64,000 nt of DNA from Trichobilharzia regenti. Lineage: Eukaryota; Platyhelminthes; Trematoda; Strigeidida; Schistosomatidae. The notes under the pieces were generated by a model that saw only the letters and a list, made by a program, of their open reading frames with translations, searched no databases and was not told the origin of the DNA. Shown piece after piece: positions 59,083 to 64,000 of the stretch. Within the stretch, counting starts at the first letter, position 1. Each line of letters starts with the position of its first letter. The stretch is from contig OX235265.1 of the NCBI GenBank assembly GCA_944472135.2, positions 88,382,984 through 88,446,983 on the forward strand, read 5' to 3'. The position numbers were made by a program, and so were the translations under genes.

Positions 59083-60472
59083 TGCGTGCGCACTAGACGG
59101 TGTCCGTTTCCTTCCCGACAGGGAGTCGACATTAATGGTATGAGTTCAGAGGAGCTAGCACCCCCACCAGTTGTTTGGTCAGAACTGACAGGGATATGGC
59201 AGATAAAAAATCATTGTTACACTTTGATGCCCATGACTTGTGAATCTGCTTAATGTTTGGAGACACTCTGAGTGTCCCTATATGGGTTTCATTATGTGCA
59301 TTGCTGCACTATGGTTTAATTCCGAACAGGCTTGTGCTATCAAAGTTTGTTCGCGTATCATACTTTGAAGACAGAGGGGTTGGGAGCTGAGCTCTGAGAG
59401 TTGTCACTTGTACCATATTGCATGATGGCGTTGCTACTCCAGTTATCATTGTGGACTTTAGTGTGACATGGCATATTATGTGAGTATATTCTGACTTTAT
59501 TGTCCATGGAGAGTACGCCCCAATTTCTGCTTTTAGTGTGACTGTTAGCATAGTTTTGTATATTATTTGCCTAACAGCGTGGATTCTTCTTAGGATCTTG
59601 AAAATGAAGTTGACTTTTCTTTACGAGTGGTGTATTTCGGTACGTTTTGTTACCGAATTCCACTTTAACTCTCACATTGTGGTAAAGAAAGGACGTTTTC
59701 TACTTAAGAGAGGCATTGGTTTCTGCCTTATGGCTATACAGAAACATATCTAAATACATGGTAGAGAGTGGAGGGGCCAATTAAGAAGTAAGATTATAAT
59801 TCACTAGTCTTTCGGCTGATGTCTTTTTGTGCGGATCTACTTTTGTGAGATTTGAGAGGAGGAAGACTATGAATTCTACCGTGTTGTTTGTGGGTTTATC
59901 TGTTTTAGTGACTTGCAGTGCCTTGCCCTTCTTACTATTAGGTTAAGTGAGGTTATTGTAAGCATGCCCTTCAATCACCGTCTTCTCTGCCACAACTTTT
60001 ATTTGTTTGTAGTTCGTATCCTGCAGCTCAACGCTTTCGGCGTATTGGCAAGCTGTGTGACTCACTCCCGTATTTTGTGTAACCTGTGTTGCTCGTTGTT
60101 GGAAGCATGCACGTGCCATCAGTAATCAGCTTAAGAAGTGACTGAGTTCGTGGCATTTCATATGATCAACCATAATTAATTGGCGAAAGAGTTATTGATT
60201 GCAATTATGGAACCGGGGAAACACTTATGCAAGTCCCACAACAAATACATATATATGTAGTGAGTCACGCTAGGATGTAACGCAAACGTTGAACGTACCG
60301 GTTACAAGAAGGGAACAGTAGTTAAAAGAGTAGCCCAGTCTACGTTGCCAACATAACTATTTTATAGCTATAATAACACACTTTCACACCAGCAGACAAA
60401 TTTGCACGCAAAGTATGTCACTTTTACAGGCACACTCGAACGTGATAGAAGTTCTAATCACAAAATTTTTCT
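59083..60472. other. No recognised gene
   Basis: Short frames on both strands, none recognised. Near 60275 a ~25-bp stretch (AACGCAAACGTTGAACGTAC) is the reverse of LINE-A leader sequence at about 25170-25195. Confidence 0.4.
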
Positions 60473-60950
60473 TAAGTAGAAGGTCGCAAATTGCTTGCCA
60501 CTTAGGTTATTTTGACCACATGACAGAATGCGTAGATAATGAGCATTGACTGCGTTAGCGAAATCTTTAATGAAGACCCACATTTCAGACTATTAACAAA
60601 ACTTCAGTCCTATGGAATAACTGAAAACTTTTCAGGTGAAAAACATCTTATTTCGCAGAAAGAGAACGATTAGTCAAAATGAACCGTCAGCTGTCTACAC
60701 CTCAGCTGGTTACCAGCGGAGTAATACAGGGTGGCGTTCCTGGCCCTATTCTATCCGCCTTATAGATAAAACAGTCTCTGCGGTCCATTATGGTAAGCTA
60801 CGCCTTTTTCCGCATGATCCCAAGATAGTGTATAATTGTGGGTACGATGAAATGAGCGTTGAAGCTAAGACAGACCACAACTTGAATAGTTTGTACGGTT
60901 GGAGCGAAGGCCGCAACTAACCCTCAACCCACACAAGTGAGGCACAGTCC
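60473..60950 (+). pseudogene. LINE-B RT fragment, decayed
   Basis: Collinear with 32652-33180: FLSRRSQIACHLGYFDH, then SGVIQGGVPGPIL and a lost catalytic box. Many stops. It is cut at its right by the LTR of copy G. Confidence 0.75.
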
Positions 60951-62071
60951 TTGTCACCCACGTCTCGTAAACCGTCAATGCACAGCTCTTGCTACGCTGG
61001 GACTCACGCTGTTCCTTGAAGTTTCTCAGAAACGCCTAGTAATAACGGACGCAAAACCAAAACACCGATTGGCTACTCGAGAATTCTTTATTGTAACACC
61101 AACATATAGGCAACTTTAAAATTAAGTTTTAACCAAGGTCTATGAACAAATATTACAATAATAAATCACAACATTACTTCTGACAGTTTTGGCCTGACTT
61201 CTTTCTGAACAGCGACCGATGAGACGATGACTGTCGTATCGATGTCTCCGCGAAAATATAGGGAAGTTGGGTTCGAGCAAACAACCATGAATTGATCGTT
61301 CAATCTTCAACTACATTGACACTCCCCGGCAAAAAAGCGATCCAACCCTTTTTTCCATCACGACCAATACACGTTGACTTGGATGCCATTGCGAGAACCT
61401 GGGTCACACGGACAGAGCTGAAATGGAAAACAAACAGAAAAGCCAACACATCACAGGTATACCCACAGCACAATCTCACACATCGCTGACGACCTCAGCC
61501 TTCCAGTTAAAGGTATCCTCTTGACACATCCTCTTGCAACACAATCGCCACTTACTAGAATGACTCTTGCAGAATGCAACGTGACCACAGTAGCACCTCA
61601 TAATACTCTACGCACATCGTCTTATCTACTCACTACCAATTACCACTGAAATCGCTTGTCACTCATTCTGCCTCAATTCTGGTAACGATGACGTATGCGA
61701 GCCTCAGCCGTCTACACTCCCGTTCCCCGGCGTGTGGGATCACAGCTAATCATTATCTGGGTATGTATTTCATTCTCAGCAATAGCCCCCTCGGCGTATA
61801 CGACCCATCTGCTGTCTCTAACATCAATCAATTCATTCACGGATGTAGAAGACTCGAAACAACTTCAGGAGTAATCACGACGAAAATTTTAACAAAATTG
61901 CGCAATAACAACAAGGTATGAAAACAACGAGTAAATACAATGAATCCAAAAGCACCAATTGATATGACACACCACACATATATACAAACAGTACAAATAA
62001 ACTCGAGGATCATGTCTTGGTGGAATTCTTTTGAAGAATTGCAGGACTTACACCAGTACGCCTACAACCCT

Positions 62072-62470
62072 TCACAGGTTGACGCCCTTGTCTGGAAAAT
62101 AGTCGCAGAGTTCATTTGCTGACTTCCCTCTGTCAGCTATATCCTCAAATCTGAACGGCAACACGCTCATGTAATTGTATCGTAGTATATAGATGACTAA
62201 CAAACATACGACGTATCTGATCAACCAAGCGTAGGCGCAGAGTAATTTACACCGAAGATAATAGCACTCAACTAAGAGCTTGAAACTAGAAATGCCTTTA
62301 TTCGTGCAAGTCAATTTAACAATTACTCTCTCGTACACACTTGGCTTATCCTCACTAAACTGAGCAATATCTTTCGTCTTTTCAAACGCACCAATACTAT
62401 CATAGTCATTGCACAAGATACTTGAGTTGATGGGCATCTGTTTCATTGTGGATGACAACACCAACGACGA
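62072..62470 (-). CDS. Short ORF after gag, full-length version
   Basis: 130 codons from the first TTG, or from MKQMPINSS. Same frame as the gag amber codon upstream. The N-terminal half is polar; the C-terminal half has CYYLRCKLLCAYAWLIRYVV and CLLVIYILRYNY, likely membrane segments, then FRFEDIADRGKSANELCDYF. Homologous to 49704-49411 but without the internal stop. Confidence 0.5.
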   Translation of the reverse strand, partial: SSLVLSSTMKQMPINSSILCNDYDSIGAFEKTKDIAQFSEDKPSVYERVIVKLTCTNKGISSFKLLVECYYLRCKLLCAYAWLIRYVVCLLVIYILRYNYMSVLPFRFEDIADRGKSANELCDYFPDKGVNL

Positions 62471-62472
62471 CT

Positions 62473-64000
62473 AATTGATACCAGTTGATGAAGTTAGCGG
62501 TGGATCAGAAGCTGTTGTTGTTCGGCTTTTAGAAGGTTGTCTAACTGCAAGATTACCACCACCTCTGTCTTATACTATTAGCTCAGGTTTAGCACTAGCA
62601 TCTGATGATAGGTGGGCTACACACTGATCAATTACACTGACGGTTTGACAAGTATCCATACCTTCTGCAACTGTATCTGCATTTATTTCTACTTCACGTT
62701 CAAGTTGTACAGAACCTTTATTCAACCTAGCAGTAGTAGGCATATCCCTCATCTCATCATGATCAACCAACGACAAATCTGCACTATCATGATCATTATC
62801 ACAAATATTCAATTTACCATCATCTATCTGGTCGACTTCATCAATTTCAAACTCTTTAATTACAGCAGTAGATGATTTGGGTTCTTCCTCACGAATCCCT
62901 AAAGATTTTTTACCTTCACTCTACCTAGTAATACCTTGTAAACTTGTGGAGTCAGAACTGCACTCTGAATCAGTAACTCTCCTCTGTGACATTCTATTCA
63001 ACAATGGCCTATCAGTTGCAACTACACACTTCTTGACCGCACCGTTATCGTCACACAACTCGGAGTCAGACCTGGATTTCACATCTAGCTTATCACTGAA
63101 CTTGCTCACCAGTTCACAGTTCACCTTTGTATGCACCTCTTTCACACGTGTAAAACACAACCGTGTTTGTCTTGCATCTTGTAACTTATCGGTTGAGGAT
63201 GTACCACGAAAGCTATTACACTCTCCAAGTCTATGTGCATTACTAGACACCACAGAGCCTTCTCGATATCTACTTCTCTGAGGCCTTTTCGTCATCAATG
63301 ATTGCGTCTTGCCCTCAGACTGCTCTATTATAGGGGTAAGATTCAATATACTGGCAAACTTGCTCATCGATTGATTGACACTATCTTTTACTAGTTTCAG
63401 GATATCATCAAACTTTGGCTCGATACCCTCATCCTCCATACGGGAGCTCATCTTCACCCACTTCCTTTGCAGTCGAGTAGGTAGACGTCTTGCTATTACT
63501 TCTAGTATAAAACTCCAGTTGAGGTCACTCATACAATTCATCGAAATCAATGCATTCTTGTAAATCAGCAAATTATCCAGAAACTCAGTGAGTGCCTGGG
63601 AGTCATCCTGTAATTGACCACCGTTACCCTTAACAGCCTCGAATAATTTCCCTGCAATCATTGAAGGTCTTCCAAACCCTTGACGTAGTATTCTCATAGC
63701 CTCGTAGTAGCCCTCTTTTGGCTTCATGAACTTACAGCACTGTATAGCTCTTGCAGCAACTCCAGTGGAATACCTCATCGAATACATTAACTTCATGTCA
63801 TCACTAAATAGAAAACTACTCAGCATGATCTCAAACTCCTTTACAAATTATAAATGATCAGCCGGTTTCCATCAAAACACCATGGTTCAAATTTAGGGAG
63901 TTTGATGTTCCTATTATCCCTGAATGGCGAAGCAGTAACATCAACCATGTCATGCTTAACATCAGACACATCGTTACAATTAACAGACAAGTCACCATGA
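62473..64000 (-). pseudogene. BEL/Pao-like Gag, copy G (partial, broken)
   Basis: Homologous to the Gag at 51276-49705. Visible lesions: a one-base deletion near 63861, a nonsense codon near 62921 (after LQGITR) and another near 62570 (after KPELIV). The degenerate knuckle has the same Arg in place of the second Cys (CFTRVKEVHTKVNC). The N-terminus runs to the window edge. Confidence 0.85.

Larger units (their letters stand above)
60952..64000 (-). mobile_element. Gag-only BEL-like element, copy G (runs off the window)
   Basis: 3' LTR at 60952-61321 (370 bp), polypurine tract touching it (61322 onward reads CTCCCCGG on plus), 3' region with a single ~190-bp repeat (62033-62090), short ORF (62464-62072), amber codon at 62471-62473, and gag (62473 to beyond 64000). 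The 5' LTR should lie just past the right edge. The left flank 5-mer GTCCT (60947-60951) predicts the right duplication. Confidence 0.9.

Noticed and set aside
1..64000. CRISPR arrays, operons, bacterial promoters or terminators.
   Set aside because: Spliced genes and eukaryotic retroelements throughout; the tandem repeats seen are minisatellites or element-internal arrays.

Overview
The window reads as nuclear DNA of a flatworm, most likely a schistosome-like trematode. It is AT-rich, has host-type introns of 32-49 bp, and is packed with retroelement classes known from trematodes: CR1/Jockey-type LINEs, an RTE remnant, Penelope-like, BEL/Pao and Ty3/Gypsy elements, a Merlin DNA transposon and tRNA-headed SINEs. 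The species is inferred from this repeat content and not proven.

Layout. 1-3550: large 5' exon of a FAT-like protocadherin, minus strand; later exons lie off the left edge. It is the only host gene I can support. 4.4-7.6 kb: decayed LINE-D and Penelope fragments. 7.6-12.2 kb: nested stack in which a YADD-type LINE (LINE-C) was hit by two solo LTRs, each with a perfect 5-bp target duplication, and by a Gypsy element that carries a SINE. 13.0-15.8 kb: two head-to-head copies of one LTR family, one with gag deleted. 16.7-18.2 kb: RTE and LINE-C fragments. 18.2-23.5 kb: 3' end of LINE-B split by a DNA transposon whose single gene can be read through 12 exons with no break (1,056 codons). 25.2-31.2 kb: near-complete LINE-A with an open 1,098-codon ORF2. 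32.6-43.2 kb: two LINE-B copies, tail to tail, around a Merlin pseudogene. 43.2-46.8 kb: LINE tails, a 5S rRNA fragment and a LINE ORF1. 47.0-52.1 kb: complete gag-only LTR element nested inside an older copy of its own family. 55.1-57.0 kb: BEL/Pao gag-protease remnant. 57.8-60.9 kb: LINE fragments and a SINE. 60.95 kb to the right edge: another gag-only LTR element.

The most notable system is this LTR family. Seven loci are in the window. It has ~360-bp LTRs, a 523-codon BEL-like gag, an in-frame amber codon followed by a short ORF with hydrophobic segments, a variable array of ~190-bp repeats, and no protease, reverse transcriptase or integrase. It looks non-autonomous and recently mobile. 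The second standout is the intact transposase-coiled coil-DUF4806 fusion gene. The third is the junction of LINE ORF1, 5S rRNA and LINE 3' end near 44.9 kb.
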